A stretch of 64,000 nt of DNA from Glycomyces sp. TRM65418 (GTDB lineage: Bacteria; Actinomycetota; Actinomycetes; Mycobacteriales; Micromonosporaceae). This document shows positions 6,472 through 14,549 of this stretch, in pieces. Both the position numbers and the translations under genes were made by a program. The stretch spans positions 186,001 through 250,000 of the forward strand of contig NZ_JAJFAX010000003.1 of the NCBI RefSeq assembly GCF_019710475.1, given 5' to 3'. Numbering within the stretch: position 1 is the first letter of the stretch; every line of letters starts with the position of its first letter. Below the pieces are notes generated by a model. The model made no database searches, was not told where the DNA came from, and saw only the letters and a program-made list of their open reading frames with translations.

Positions 6472-7977
6472 CTAGGCGATGCGGATGGTGTTCCAGCTCA
6501 TCGCGGGCAGTTCGATCGCGATGACGCCGTCCTTGACGGTGATGTCCTCATTGGCCTTCGGGGCCACGCGGGTCGGGTTCTCGAGCGTGTTCTTCGCGTT
6601 CGGGTCCTCGTCGGTGAGCGTCGAGCAGGTGAGGTCGCTGAAGGTCGGCAGCGAGGCGGCGTCGATCTCCAGGGTCAGCGGGTGCTCCAGGTTGCGGTTG
6701 ACCGCGAAGACCGTGATCGACCCGTCCTCGTTCGCGACCGCCACCGAGTGCAGCGCGGCGACGTCGCCGAACCGCTCGGTGTGGAAGGCGGGGGCGTCGG
6801 CGTTGACCCGCAGGACCTTGCCGCGGCCGAACTTCGAGGCCTCCGCGAACGGGAAGAACGTGGTCTGACGCCACGCCGGCCCGCCCGGCTCGGTCATGAT
6901 CGGGGCGATCACGTTCACCAGTTGCGCCAGGCACGCCGCCGTCACGCGGTCGCAGCGGCGCAGCAGCGTGATCAGCAGCGACCCGAACACGACCGCGTCC
7001 ATCGCCGAGTACACGTCCTCGAGCTGCCGCGGGGCCTCGACCCACTTGGCGTGCTCGGCCTCGTGCCAGGCGTGCTGGTACCAGACGTTCCACTCGTCGA
7101 AGGAGATGTTGATCTTCTTGTCGCTCTTGAGCTTCGCGCCCACCGCGTCGGCGGTGGCGATGACGCCGTCGATGAACAGCTCCATGTCCTGCGCCGAGGC
7201 CATGAAGCTCGCGAAGTCGCCGCCCTCGGGCTGGTAGTAGGCGTGCGCGGAGATGTAGTCGACCGACTCGTACGACTGGGTCAGGACCTCGGCCTCCCAG
7301 GCGCCGAACTGCGGCATCCCGCGCGAGGACGAGCCGCAGGCGACCAGGTCCAGCTTGTCGTCGATCATGCGCATGGACCGGGCCACCTGGTCGGCGATGC
7401 GGCCGTACTCGGTGGCGGTGCGCTGGCCGATCTGCCAGGGCCCGTCCATCTCGTTGCCCAGGCACCACAGCTTGATGCCGTAGGGCTCCTCGTCGCCGTG
7501 GGAGCGGCGCAGGTCCGACCAGTACGTGCCGCCGGGGTGGTTGGCGTACTCCAGGAGGTCGAGCGCCTCCTGGAGGCCGCGGGTGCCGAGGTTGACGGCC
7601 ATGTTCGGCTCCACGCCGACGGTGCGGCAGAACTTCATGAACTCGCCGAGCCCGAACTGGTTGGTCTCGGTGACGCCCCAGGCCAGGTCCAGGCGGCGCG
7701 GCCGGTCCTCCTTGGGGCCCACGCCGTCCTCCCACCGGTAGCCGGACACGAAGTTGCCGCCGGGGTAGCGGATCATCGTCGGGCCCAGTTCGCGGATGAG
7801 GTCGAGGACGTCCTGGCGCAGGCCGTCCTCGTTCGCGCTGGCGTGGTCGGGTTCGTAGATGCCGGTGTAGACGCACCGTCCGAGGTGCTCCACGAAGGAC
7901 CCGAACAGCCGCTCGGGCACGTCGGCGACGGTGAAGCGCGGATCGAACTCGATGCGCGCGCGCTGGTGATCGGCCAT
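6472..7977 (-). CDS. abfA: Alpha-L-arabinofuranosidase, GH51
   Basis: A 501-residue family GH51 enzyme that removes terminal arabinofuranose from arabinan, arabinoxylan or pectin side chains. The N-terminal half is a TIM barrel: FGSFVEHLGRCVYTGIY near 24-40, then RYPGGNFVSGY. The acid/base Glu lies in CLGNEMDGPW (about residue 172) and the nucleophile Glu in SFDEWNVWY (about 294). A beta-rich C-terminal domain follows. No signal peptide, so it acts inside the cell on imported oligosaccharides. Start ATG 7977 is chosen over a frame extension to 8037 because GGAAGG lies 7 nt upstream and the extension is low complexity. It follows the LacI gene on the same strand; a possible operator lies between them. 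Confidence 0.93.
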   Translation of the reverse strand: MADHQRARIEFDPRFTVADVPERLFGSFVEHLGRCVYTGIYEPDHASANEDGLRQDVLDLIRELGPTMIRYPGGNFVSGYRWEDGVGPKEDRPRRLDLAWGVTETNQFGLGEFMKFCRTVGVEPNMAVNLGTRGLQEALDLLEYANHPGGTYWSDLRRSHGDEEPYGIKLWCLGNEMDGPWQIGQRTATEYGRIADQVARSMRMIDDKLDLVACGSSSRGMPQFGAWEAEVLTQSYESVDYISAHAYYQPEGGDFASFMASAQDMELFIDGVIATADAVGAKLKSDKKINISFDEWNVWYQHAWHEAEHAKWVEAPRQLEDVYSAMDAVVFGSLLITLLRRCDRVTAACLAQLVNVIAPIMTEPGGPAWRQTTFFPFAEASKFGRGKVLRVNADAPAFHTERFGDVAALHSVAVANEDGSITVFAVNRNLEHPLTLEIDAASLPTFSDLTCSTLTDEDPNAKNTLENPTRVAPKANEDITVKDGVIAIELPAMSWNTIRIA

Positions 7978-8077
7978 GATCGCCTTCCGGAAGGGTTTGC
8001 GGTTCTCGGTCACCGGACCCTGTGGGGGCTCGGTCACGGTGACGCTACCAGACCCTGCGGGCGCTCGGACCAGGGGA

Positions 8078-8090
8078 CTTTACCGTTACA
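8078..8090 (-). promoter_or_regulatory. Possible degenerate LacI-type operator before abfA
   Basis: On the minus strand this reads TGTAACGGTAAAG, matching 9 of 12 positions of the better site at 9211-9222 (TGAAACGGTTCA). Its place in the 119-bp gap upstream of the arabinofuranosidase would let the neighbouring LacI regulator control that gene too. Confidence 0.35.
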
Positions 8091-8096
8091 TGAACC

Positions 8097-9110
8097 TTAG
8101 AGGTCCAAGGCCGTCGAGGCCCGCGCGACCAGCTCGGGCTGGAAGACCACGTTGCGGTGCGTGTGCCCGCGGCCCTCGCCGATCTCGTCGAACAGCAGCT
8201 GCGCGGCCGTGCGGCCCAGCTGCGCCCGCGGCTGCCGGATCGAGGACAGCGGCACCGCGGCGGCCGCGGCGAAGTCGATGTCGTCGTAGCCGATGATCGC
8301 GCACTCGTGCGGGACCTTCACGCCGTGCATCGTCAGGCCCTGGAGCGCCCCGAGGGCGACCAGGTCGTTGGCGCAGAACACGGCCGTGGGCCGCTGGGGG
8401 AGGTCGAGCATCTGCTCGACCGCTTCGCGCCCGGCCGCGAAGTTGAGCCCGGCGGTGTGGAAGACCTCCAGGTCCAGGCCGCGCTCCTCGCAGACCTCGC
8501 GGCAGCCGGCGAGGCGGTCGGCGACCTGAGGGATCGAGGCGGGGCCGCCGACGAAGGCGATGCGGGTGTGGCCGCGCTCGGCCAGGTGGTCGGCGGCCAG
8601 GCGGCCGCCGTGGACGTCGTCGACGGCGACCGAGCAGTGCGGGTGCCGCCCGGCGCCGCGGTCGACCAGGACCAGGGGGATGTCGTGCCCCGAAAGGCGC
8701 TCGATCCACGACGAGGAGGTGTCGTCCACCGGGGTGATCAGGAGGCCCAGGACCCGCTGCTCCTCGAGGATCTCCAGGTGGCGGCGCTCGCGGCGGACGT
8801 CCTCGCCGGAGTCGCAGACGGTGACCACGCCGCCGGCGGACTCGATGAGCGGCTCGGCGCCGCGCACGACGTCGGTGAAGAACGGGTTGGCCACGTCCAG
8901 CACGACCACGGCGACGGTGCGGCTGCGCCCGGCTCGCAGCTGGCGGGCGGAGTCGTTGCGGACGTACCCCAGTTCGGCGATCGCGGCCAGGACCCGGGAG
9001 CGGGTGTCCTCGGCGACGGCCTCGGGGCGGTTGAGCACATTGGAGACCGTCCCGACCGACACGCCCGCGGCGCGCGCGACGTCCTTCATACTGGTAGTGG
9101 TCATCGTCAC
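8097..9110 (-). CDS. LacI-family transcriptional regulator, probable L-rhamnose repressor
   Basis: A 337-residue LacI/GalR regulator. The N-terminal helix-turn-helix reads MKDVARAAGVSVGTVSNVLN (residues 8-27), followed by a hinge and a periplasmic-binding-protein-like effector domain with RTVAVVVLDVANPFF near 64 and FCANDLVALGAL near 250. It is divergent from the rhamnose operon and upstream of the arabinofuranosidase gene. Two near-identical palindromes in the divergent region, one just downstream of the rhamnose promoter, are the obvious targets. By context the inducer is L-rhamnose, a catabolite of it, or a pectin sugar. The start could be M1, M3 or M8. A direct test of effector is not possible from sequence. 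Confidence 0.9.
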   Translation of the reverse strand: MTMTTTSMKDVARAAGVSVGTVSNVLNRPEAVAEDTRSRVLAAIAELGYVRNDSARQLRAGRSRTVAVVVLDVANPFFTDVVRGAEPLIESAGGVVTVCDSGEDVRRERRHLEILEEQRVLGLLITPVDDTSSSWIERLSGHDIPLVLVDRGAGRHPHCSVAVDDVHGGRLAADHLAERGHTRIAFVGGPASIPQVADRLAGCREVCEERGLDLEVFHTAGLNFAAGREAVEQMLDLPQRPTAVFCANDLVALGALQGLTMHGVKVPHECAIIGYDDIDFAAAAAVPLSSIRQPRAQLGRTAAQLLFDEIGEGRGHTHRNVVFQPELVARASTALDL

Positions 9111-9210
9111 CTCAAGGAGTCTATCGGGAGCTGAGGGGTGTTGCCCCGGCTGCGGTACAGCTTAGGGACCGGCTGCGGCCGGATCGAAGAACGTCGTTAC
9201 CGAATCGATT

Positions 9211-9222
9211 TGAAACGGTTCA
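9211..9222 (+). promoter_or_regulatory. Operator 1 of the rhamnose LacI regulator
   Basis: TGAAACGGTTCA forms an inverted repeat (with the preceding T and following A, TTGAA-N4-TTCAA). It matches the downstream site at 10 of 12 positions and lies 101 bp from the LacI start, so it could serve autoregulation or looping with operator 2, 121 bp away. Confidence 0.6.
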
Positions 9223-9286
9223 ACGGTGAACGGCGAGCGTGAGGAGCATATACCGAACCGTGTTCGAATTTATTGGCGGCCGGTGC

Positions 9287-9316
9287 TTGACAACCTGAGG
9301 CCGGGGGTTTTAACTT
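9287..9316 (+). promoter_or_regulatory. Rhamnose operon promoter
   Basis: A perfect -35 TTGACA (9287-9292) and a -10 TAACTT (9311-9316) are separated by 18 bp. Transcription would start near 9323, about 10 bp before operator 2, so bound repressor would block promoter clearance. Confidence 0.7.
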
Positions 9317-9331
9317 AGCGAAATCCCTTCA

Positions 9332-9343
9332 TGAATCGATTCA
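9332..9343 (+). promoter_or_regulatory. Operator 2 of the rhamnose LacI regulator
   Basis: TGAATCGATTCA is a perfect 12-bp palindrome with the central CG typical of LacI/GalR operators, about 10 nt downstream of the predicted transcription start. Confidence 0.7.
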
Positions 9344-9393
9344 AAACCGTCGGCGGCATGTCGCGCCGCGGCCCGGCCCCGAGGAGGAACCTC

Positions 9394-9789
9394 TTGGCAG
9401 CCCCGAGCACCGGCCTGCAAGCGTCTTCCAAGACGCGCGTGTGCTTCACCCTCCGCGTCCGCCCCGACCGCATGGACGAGTACCGCGAACGCCACGCCGC
9501 CGTCTGGCCCGAGATGCTCCGCGCCCTCGCCGACACCGGCTGGTCGAACTACTCGCTCTTCCTCGGCGACGACGGACTCCTCGTGGGCTACCTCGAGACC
9601 GACGACTTCGACGCCGCCCGCGCCGGCATGGCCCGCCGCGAGGTCAACGCCCGCTGGCAGGCCGAGATGGCGCCCTTCTTCGAAGGCACCGACGGCGCCA
9701 ACGCCGACGACGCGTTCAACGTCCTCACCGAAGTGTTCAACCTGGAGACCCAACTGGCCGCCACCACGGCCGAGGGCGGGGCCGAGTGA
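9394..9789 (+). CDS. rhaM: L-rhamnose mutarotase
   Basis: Interconverts the alpha and beta anomers of L-rhamnose so that the isomerase receives the right form. The RhaM/YiiL ferredoxin-like core spans about residues 14-115: VCFTLRVRPDRMDEY, then RHAAVWPEML with the conserved His, TGWSNYSLFL and an acidic C-terminal part. Start TTG 9394 is preferred because GAGGAGG lies 6 nt upstream; an in-frame ATG at 9331 falls inside the operator and gives a non-conserved N-terminus. The protein is 131 residues, slightly longer than the usual 104-110 because of a short N-terminal tail. First gene of the rhamnose operon; its stop overlaps a 12-codon frame leading into rhaI. Confidence 0.88.
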   Translation: MAAPSTGLQASSKTRVCFTLRVRPDRMDEYRERHAAVWPEMLRALADTGWSNYSLFLGDDGLLVGYLETDDFDAARAGMARREVNARWQAEMAPFFEGTDGANADDAFNVLTEVFNLETQLAATTAEGGAE

Positions 9790-9827
9790 TGGCTCGCCAA
9801 CACCCCAAGAATGGAGCCGGCAAATGA
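9789..9827 (+). CDS. 12-codon coupling frame between rhaM and rhaI
   Basis: The stop of rhaM (TGATG) opens a frame MARQHPKNGAGK whose own stop overlaps the rhaI start (ATGA). The frame carries the GGAG used by rhaI. It may only hand ribosomes from one gene to the next; a functional peptide is not claimed, and chance cannot be excluded. Confidence 0.25.
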   Translation: MARQHPKNGAGK

Positions 9828-10993
9828 GTGACCGCACCGCCTACGCCAAGCAGGTGCTGGCCAGCCAGAGCATCGAACTGCCCTCATGGGCGTTCGGCAA
9901 CTCCGGCACCCGCTTCAAGGTCTTCGCCCAGCAGGGCGTCCCCCGCGACCCCTACGAGAAGATCGCCGACGCCGCCCAGGTCCACCGGTACACCGGCGCC
10001 GCCGGATCCGTCGCCCTCCACATCCCCTGGGACAAGGTCGACGACTACGCCCGCCTCGCCGCCCACGCCGCCGACCTCGGCGTCCGCATCGGCACCATCA
10101 ACTCCAACACCTTCCAAGACGACGCCTACATGCTCGGCTCCGTCTGCCACCCCGACGCCGGCATCCGCCGCAAGGCCACCGACCACCTCCTCGAATGCGT
10201 CGACATCATGGACGCCACCGGCTCCCGCGACCTCAAACTCTGGTTCGCCGACGGCACCAACTACCCCGGCCAGGACGCCATCGCCGACCGCCAGGACCGC
10301 CTCGCCGAAGTCCTCGCCGAGGTCTACGACCGCCTCGGCGACGACCAGCGCCTCCTGCTCGAGTACAAGCTGTTCGAGCCCGCGTTCTACACCACCGACG
10401 TCCCCGACTGGGGCACCGCCTATGCGCACTGCCTGAAACTGGGACCCAAGGCGCAGGTCGTCATCGACACCGGCCACCACGCGCCGGGCACGAACATCGA
10501 GTTCATCGTGGCGATCCTCCTGCGCGAGGGCAAGCTCGGCGGATTCGACTTCAACTCGCGCTTCTACGCCGACGACGACCTGATGGTCGGCTCGGCCGAC
10601 CCGTTCCAGCTGTTCCGGATCATGCACGAGCTGTCGCTGCGCGGCGTGGTCGGCCCCGAGTCGGGGATCGCCTACATGCTCGACCAGTGCCACAACATCG
10701 AGCCGAAGATCCCCGGGCAGATCCGCTCGGTGATGAACGTGCAGGAGGCGACCGCGAAGGCGCTCCTGGTCGACCGCGAGGCCCTCGAGGCCGCGCAGGC
10801 GGCCGGCGACGTCCTGGGCGCGAACGCCGTCCTGATGGACGCCTACAACACCGACGTGCGCCCGCTGCTCGAAGAGCTGCGCGCCGAGCAGGGCCTCGCG
10901 GCCGACCCGATGGCCGCCTACGCGGCCTCGGGGTACGCGGCCCAGATCGTCGCCGACCGCCAGGGCGGCCAGGCCGCCGGTTGGGGGGCGTAA
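9824..10993 (+). CDS. rhaI: L-rhamnose isomerase (RhaI type)
   Basis: Converts L-rhamnose to L-rhamnulose. A 389-residue TIM-barrel sugar isomerase resembling the Pseudomonas/Bacillus RhaI group rather than E. coli RhaA. Metal-binding residues are recognisable on successive strands: KLWFADGTNYPGQ near 141-153, LLEYKLFEPAFY near 184, VIDTGHHAPGTNIE near 213-226, and GFDFNSRFYADDD near 242 (metal-ligating acids and histidines). Start ATG 9824 follows GGAG with good spacing and overlaps a 12-codon frame. It lies between mutarotase and the aldolase gene, whose GTG start directly follows this stop. Confidence 0.92.
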   Translation: MSDRTAYAKQVLASQSIELPSWAFGNSGTRFKVFAQQGVPRDPYEKIADAAQVHRYTGAAGSVALHIPWDKVDDYARLAAHAADLGVRIGTINSNTFQDDAYMLGSVCHPDAGIRRKATDHLLECVDIMDATGSRDLKLWFADGTNYPGQDAIADRQDRLAEVLAEVYDRLGDDQRLLLEYKLFEPAFYTTDVPDWGTAYAHCLKLGPKAQVVIDTGHHAPGTNIEFIVAILLREGKLGGFDFNSRFYADDDLMVGSADPFQLFRIMHELSLRGVVGPESGIAYMLDQCHNIEPKIPGQIRSVMNVQEATAKALLVDREALEAAQAAGDVLGANAVLMDAYNTDVRPLLEELRAEQGLAADPMAAYAASGYAAQIVADRQGGQAAGWGA

Positions 10994-13024
10994 GTGAACG
11001 CGGTGAACGACCTCATCACCCGGTCCAACCGGCTGGGCGCGGACAAGCGGAACACGAACTTCGCCGGCGGGAACACCTCCGCCAAAGGCGTCGAGGCCGA
11101 CCCGGTCACCGGCGCCGACGTCGAACTGCTGTGGGTCAAGGGCTCCGGCGGCGACCTCGGCACGCTCACCGAGAGCGGCCTGGCGGTGCTGCGGCTGGAC
11201 CGGATGCGCGCGATGGTCGACACCTACCCGGGCGTGGACCGCGAGGACGAGATGGTCGCGCGGTTCGACTACTGCCTGCACGGCAAGGGTGGGGCCGCCC
11301 CCTCGATCGACACGGCCATGCACGGCCTGGTCGACGCCGCGCACGTCGACCACCTGCACCCCGACTCCGGCATCGCCTTCGCCACGGCCGTCGACGGCCC
11401 GGCGCTGACGAAGGAGTGCTTCGGCGACCGCGTCGTCTGGGTCCCCTGGCGCCGGCCCGGGTTCCAGCTCGGCCTCGACATCGCCCAGATCAAGGCCGCG
11501 AACCCGCAGGCCATCGGGTGCATCCTCGGCGGGCACGGCATCACCGCCTGGGGCGACACGTCCGAGGAGTGCGAGGCGAACTCGCTGGAGATCATCCGCG
11601 GGTGCGAGGCGTTCATCGCCGACCGCGGCAAGGCCGACCCCTTCGGCGGCACCGTCGACGCCTGGGCGCCCCTGGACCCCGAGGCCCGCGCCGAGCGCGC
11701 CGCCGCGCTCGCCCCCGTCATCCGGGGCCTGGCCTCCTTCGACCACCGTCAGGTCGGGCACTTCACCGACGACCCGGCGGTCCTGGAGTTCCTCGCCTCC
11801 GAGCGGATGCCCGAGCTCGCGGCCCTGGGCACCTCCTGCCCCGACCACTTCCTGCGCACCAAGGTCCGGCCCCTGATCCTGGAGACCGGCGCGAACGACC
11901 CCCTCGAGGACGTCATCGCCCACCTCCGGGAGCGCCACGGCGCCTACCGCGAGGCCTACCGCGCCTACTACGAGCGGTACGCCGAGCCCGACAGCCCCGC
12001 GATGCGCGGCGCCGACCCGGCGATCGTCCTCGTGCCCGGGGTCGGCATGTTCTCCTTCGGGCCCGACAAGCAGACCGCGCGCGTCGCCGGCGAGTTCTAC
12101 CTCAACGCCGTCAACGTCATGCGCGGGGCCGAGGCGATCTCGACCTACCGGCCGATCGACGAGTCCGAGAAGTTCCGCATCGAGTACTGGTCCCTCGAAG
12201 AGGCCAAACTCCGGCGTCGGCCGGCGCCCAAGCCCCTGGCCGGGCGGGTCGCGTTCGTGACCGGGGCGGCCGGCGGCATCGGCAAGGCCACCGCCGAACG
12301 GCTCGCCGCCGAAGGCGCCTGCGTCGTCATCGCCGACCTCGACGAGGACAAGGCCGCCGCGGCCGCCGCCGAGATCGGCGGCCCGGACACGGCCGTGGGC
12401 GTGGCCTGCAACGTCACCGACGAGGACGCCATCGCCGCCGCCATCGCACGGGCGTCGCTCGCGTTCGGCGGGATCGACCTGGTGGTCAACAACGCCGGGC
12501 TCTCCCAGTCGAAACCGCTGGTGGAGACCACCGCCGCCGACTGGGACCTCCAGCACGACGTCATGGCCAAGGGCTCGTTCCTCGTCTCCCGTGAGAGCGC
12601 GAAGCTCATGATGGCGCAGCGCATGGGCGGGGACATCGTCTACATCGTCTCCAAGAACGCCGTGTTCGCCGGGCCGAAGAACATCGCCTACTCCGCGACC
12701 AAGGCGGATCAGGCCCATCAGGTGCGGCTCCTCGCCGCCGAGCTGGGCGAGCACGGCATCCGCGTCAACGGGGTCAACCCCGACGGGGTCGTGCGCGGTT
12801 CGGGGATCTTCGCCGGCGGCTGGGGCGCCCAGCGCGCGGCCGTCTACGGCGTCAAGGAAGAGGAACTCGGCCAGTACTACGCCGGCCGCACGCTCCTGAA
12901 GCGGGAGGTGCTGCCGTCCTCGGTGGCCGACGCGGTGTACGCGCTCGTCGGTCCCGACCTGGGGCTGACCACCGGCGTCCACATTCCCGTGGACTCGGGC
13001 AACCCGCAGGGGTTCCTGCGGTGA
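10994..13024 (+). CDS. rhaEW: Bifunctional L-rhamnulose-1-phosphate aldolase / L-lactaldehyde dehydrogenase
   Basis: A 676-residue fusion. Residues 1 to about 410 form a class II aldolase/adducin domain (FAGGNTSAKG near 19, VDHLHPDSG near 116 and LGGHGITAWGDTSEE near 178, supplying zinc histidines) that splits rhamnulose 1-phosphate into dihydroxyacetone phosphate and L-lactaldehyde. Residues about 418-670 are an SDR domain (VTGAAGGIGKA, NNAG, Ser...YSATK as YxxxK near 562) that would oxidise lactaldehyde to lactate with NAD. Fusions of this kind replace separate RhaD and AldA in Gram-positive bacteria. The start is GTG immediately after the rhaI stop, and the end overlaps rhaB as GTGA. Confidence 0.93.
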   Translation: MNAVNDLITRSNRLGADKRNTNFAGGNTSAKGVEADPVTGADVELLWVKGSGGDLGTLTESGLAVLRLDRMRAMVDTYPGVDREDEMVARFDYCLHGKGGAAPSIDTAMHGLVDAAHVDHLHPDSGIAFATAVDGPALTKECFGDRVVWVPWRRPGFQLGLDIAQIKAANPQAIGCILGGHGITAWGDTSEECEANSLEIIRGCEAFIADRGKADPFGGTVDAWAPLDPEARAERAAALAPVIRGLASFDHRQVGHFTDDPAVLEFLASERMPELAALGTSCPDHFLRTKVRPLILETGANDPLEDVIAHLRERHGAYREAYRAYYERYAEPDSPAMRGADPAIVLVPGVGMFSFGPDKQTARVAGEFYLNAVNVMRGAEAISTYRPIDESEKFRIEYWSLEEAKLRRRPAPKPLAGRVAFVTGAAGGIGKATAERLAAEGACVVIADLDEDKAAAAAAEIGGPDTAVGVACNVTDEDAIAAAIARASLAFGGIDLVVNNAGLSQSKPLVETTAADWDLQHDVMAKGSFLVSRESAKLMMAQRMGGDIVYIVSKNAVFAGPKNIAYSATKADQAHQVRLLAAELGEHGIRVNGVNPDGVVRGSGIFAGGWGAQRAAVYGVKEEELGQYYAGRTLLKREVLPSSVADAVYALVGPDLGLTTGVHIPVDSGNPQGFLR

Positions 13025-14496
13025 CGGTGCTGGCAGCGGTGGATCTGGGCGCGTCCTCGGGACGGGTCATGGCCGCCCGTGTGGACGGGGACCGGATCGA
13101 CCTCACCGAGGCCGCCCGGTTCCCCAACCGGTCGGTCATGGCGCACGGGCGCCTGTACTGGGACGTGCTCGGCCTGTGGTCGGGCGTCCTGGAGGGGCTG
13201 CGCGCCGTCGGGCCGGTGGCGGCGATCGGCGTGGACTCCTGGGCGGTCGACTACGGTCTGATCGACGAGCGGGGGCACCTGGTCGGCAACCCCGTCTGCT
13301 ACCGCGACGCCCGGGGCGCCGCCGGAAAGGACCGGCTCCTGACCGAGGTCGACGCCGTGGACCTGTTCGCCCGCACCGGCGTCCAGCATCAGCCGTTCAA
13401 CACCGTGTTCCAGTTGGCGGCGGAGGACCCGGCCGCGCTCGAGCGCGCCGAGCGGCTGCTGCTCATCCCCGACCTGTTCGGGTACTGGCTCTCGGGCGTC
13501 GTCGCGTGCGAGGCCACGAACGCCTCCACCACGGGCCTGGTCGACCAGGGCACCGGCACGTGGCGGCACGAGCTGTGCTCGGCCGCGGGCTTCCGCGCCG
13601 ACCTGCTCGGGACGATCACGCCCACCGGCACCGTCCTGGGCGGCCTCCTCCCGGAGGTCGCCGCCGCGACCGGCCTGCCCGAGATCACGAGGGTCGTCGC
13701 CACTGCCAGCCACGACACGGCCGCGGCCGTCGCCGCCGTCCCGTACGAGCACGACCGGGCCGCCTACATCTCCTGCGGCACCTGGTCCCTCGTCGGCGTC
13801 GAACGCGACCGGCCGATCACCACCGCCGCGGCCCTCGACGCGGGGTTCACCAACGAGCGCGGCGCGGACGGGTCGATCCGGTTCCTGCGCAACGTGGCCG
13901 GGTTGTGGCTGCTCAACGAGTCGGTCGCGACCTGGCGTGCCCAAGGCCTGGACGTCGAGCTGGGGGACCTGCTCGACCAGGCCGCCAAGATCGAACCGCT
14001 CCGCAGCGTCGTCGACCCCGACGACCCGCGATTCGCCGAACCGGGGGACATGCCCGCCCGGATCCGCGACTATTGCTCCGAGACCGGCCAACCGGTGCCC
14101 GAGGGCCCGGCGGAGGTCGCGCGGTGCGTGCTCGACTCGCTCGCGCTGGCCCACCGCCGTGCGGTCGCGGCGCTCGAGGCGCTCACCGGCGACCCGGTCG
14201 AGATCGTCCACATCGTCGGCGGCGGCGCGAACAACCAGCTGCTGTGCCAGCTCACCGCCGACGCCACGGGCCGTACGGTCCTGGCCGGACCCGACGAGGC
14301 CACCGCCCTGGGCAACGCCCTCGTCCAAGCCCAGGCCCTGGGACTGATGCCGCCGGGGGCGGCGGCCCGGCGGGCCGCCGCGCGCGCCTCGGCCCGGCCC
14401 CGCCGCCACACCCCCCAGGGCCCCCGGGGGCCTTGGGAGCAAGCCGCCCCGCCGCCCGTGCCCGTCCACGGCCAGGGCCCGAGACCAACTGCATAG
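13021..14496 (+). CDS. rhaB: L-rhamnulokinase
   Basis: Phosphorylates L-rhamnulose to rhamnulose 1-phosphate with ATP. FGGY-type sugar kinase of 491 residues: AAVDLGASSGRV at the N-terminus (phosphate-1 loop), GVDSWAVDYGL near 78 with the catalytic Asp, SHDTAAAV near 235, SCGTWSLVG near 255 and HIVGGGANNQLLCQ near 402 (adenosine region). The last 45 residues are an Ala/Arg/Pro-rich tail outside the fold. The gene overlaps the preceding aldolase gene by GTGA. It is separated from the ABC importer by a 53-bp gap holding a small hairpin. Confidence 0.93.
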   Translation: MTVLAAVDLGASSGRVMAARVDGDRIDLTEAARFPNRSVMAHGRLYWDVLGLWSGVLEGLRAVGPVAAIGVDSWAVDYGLIDERGHLVGNPVCYRDARGAAGKDRLLTEVDAVDLFARTGVQHQPFNTVFQLAAEDPAALERAERLLLIPDLFGYWLSGVVACEATNASTTGLVDQGTGTWRHELCSAAGFRADLLGTITPTGTVLGGLLPEVAAATGLPEITRVVATASHDTAAAVAAVPYEHDRAAYISCGTWSLVGVERDRPITTAAALDAGFTNERGADGSIRFLRNVAGLWLLNESVATWRAQGLDVELGDLLDQAAKIEPLRSVVDPDDPRFAEPGDMPARIRDYCSETGQPVPEGPAEVARCVLDSLALAHRRAVAALEALTGDPVEIVHIVGGGANNQLLCQLTADATGRTVLAGPDEATALGNALVQAQALGLMPPGAAARRAAARASARPRRHTPQGPRGPWEQAAPPPVPVHGQGPRPTA

Positions 14497-14499
14497 ATC

Positions 14500-14516
14500 C
14501 CGAAGGCCCGCTTCGG
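14500..14516 (+). promoter_or_regulatory. Intercistronic hairpin between rhaB and the binding-protein gene
   Basis: CCGAAG (14500-14505) pairs with CTTCGG (14511-14516) around a GCCCG loop, with no T-run after it. Such structures often mark RNA processing or stabilise the highly expressed binding-protein message. Confidence 0.4.
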
Positions 14517-14549
14517 CGGGACCCCTCTTATAAGAAGGAGCAATCAACG

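Noticed and set aside
6448-8100. A 550-codon plus-strand frame opposite the arabinofuranosidase
   Set aside because: The opposite strand has full GH51 motifs; this frame has none.
9331-9393. ATG at 9331 as the rhaM start
   Set aside because: It lies inside the operator palindrome only about 8 nt after the predicted transcription start and gives an N-terminus unlike the family; TTG 9394 has a strong ribosome site.
9884-12982. A 1032-codon minus-strand frame opposite the rhamnose genes
   Set aside because: Shadow of rhaI and rhaEW with low-complexity translation and no ribosome site.
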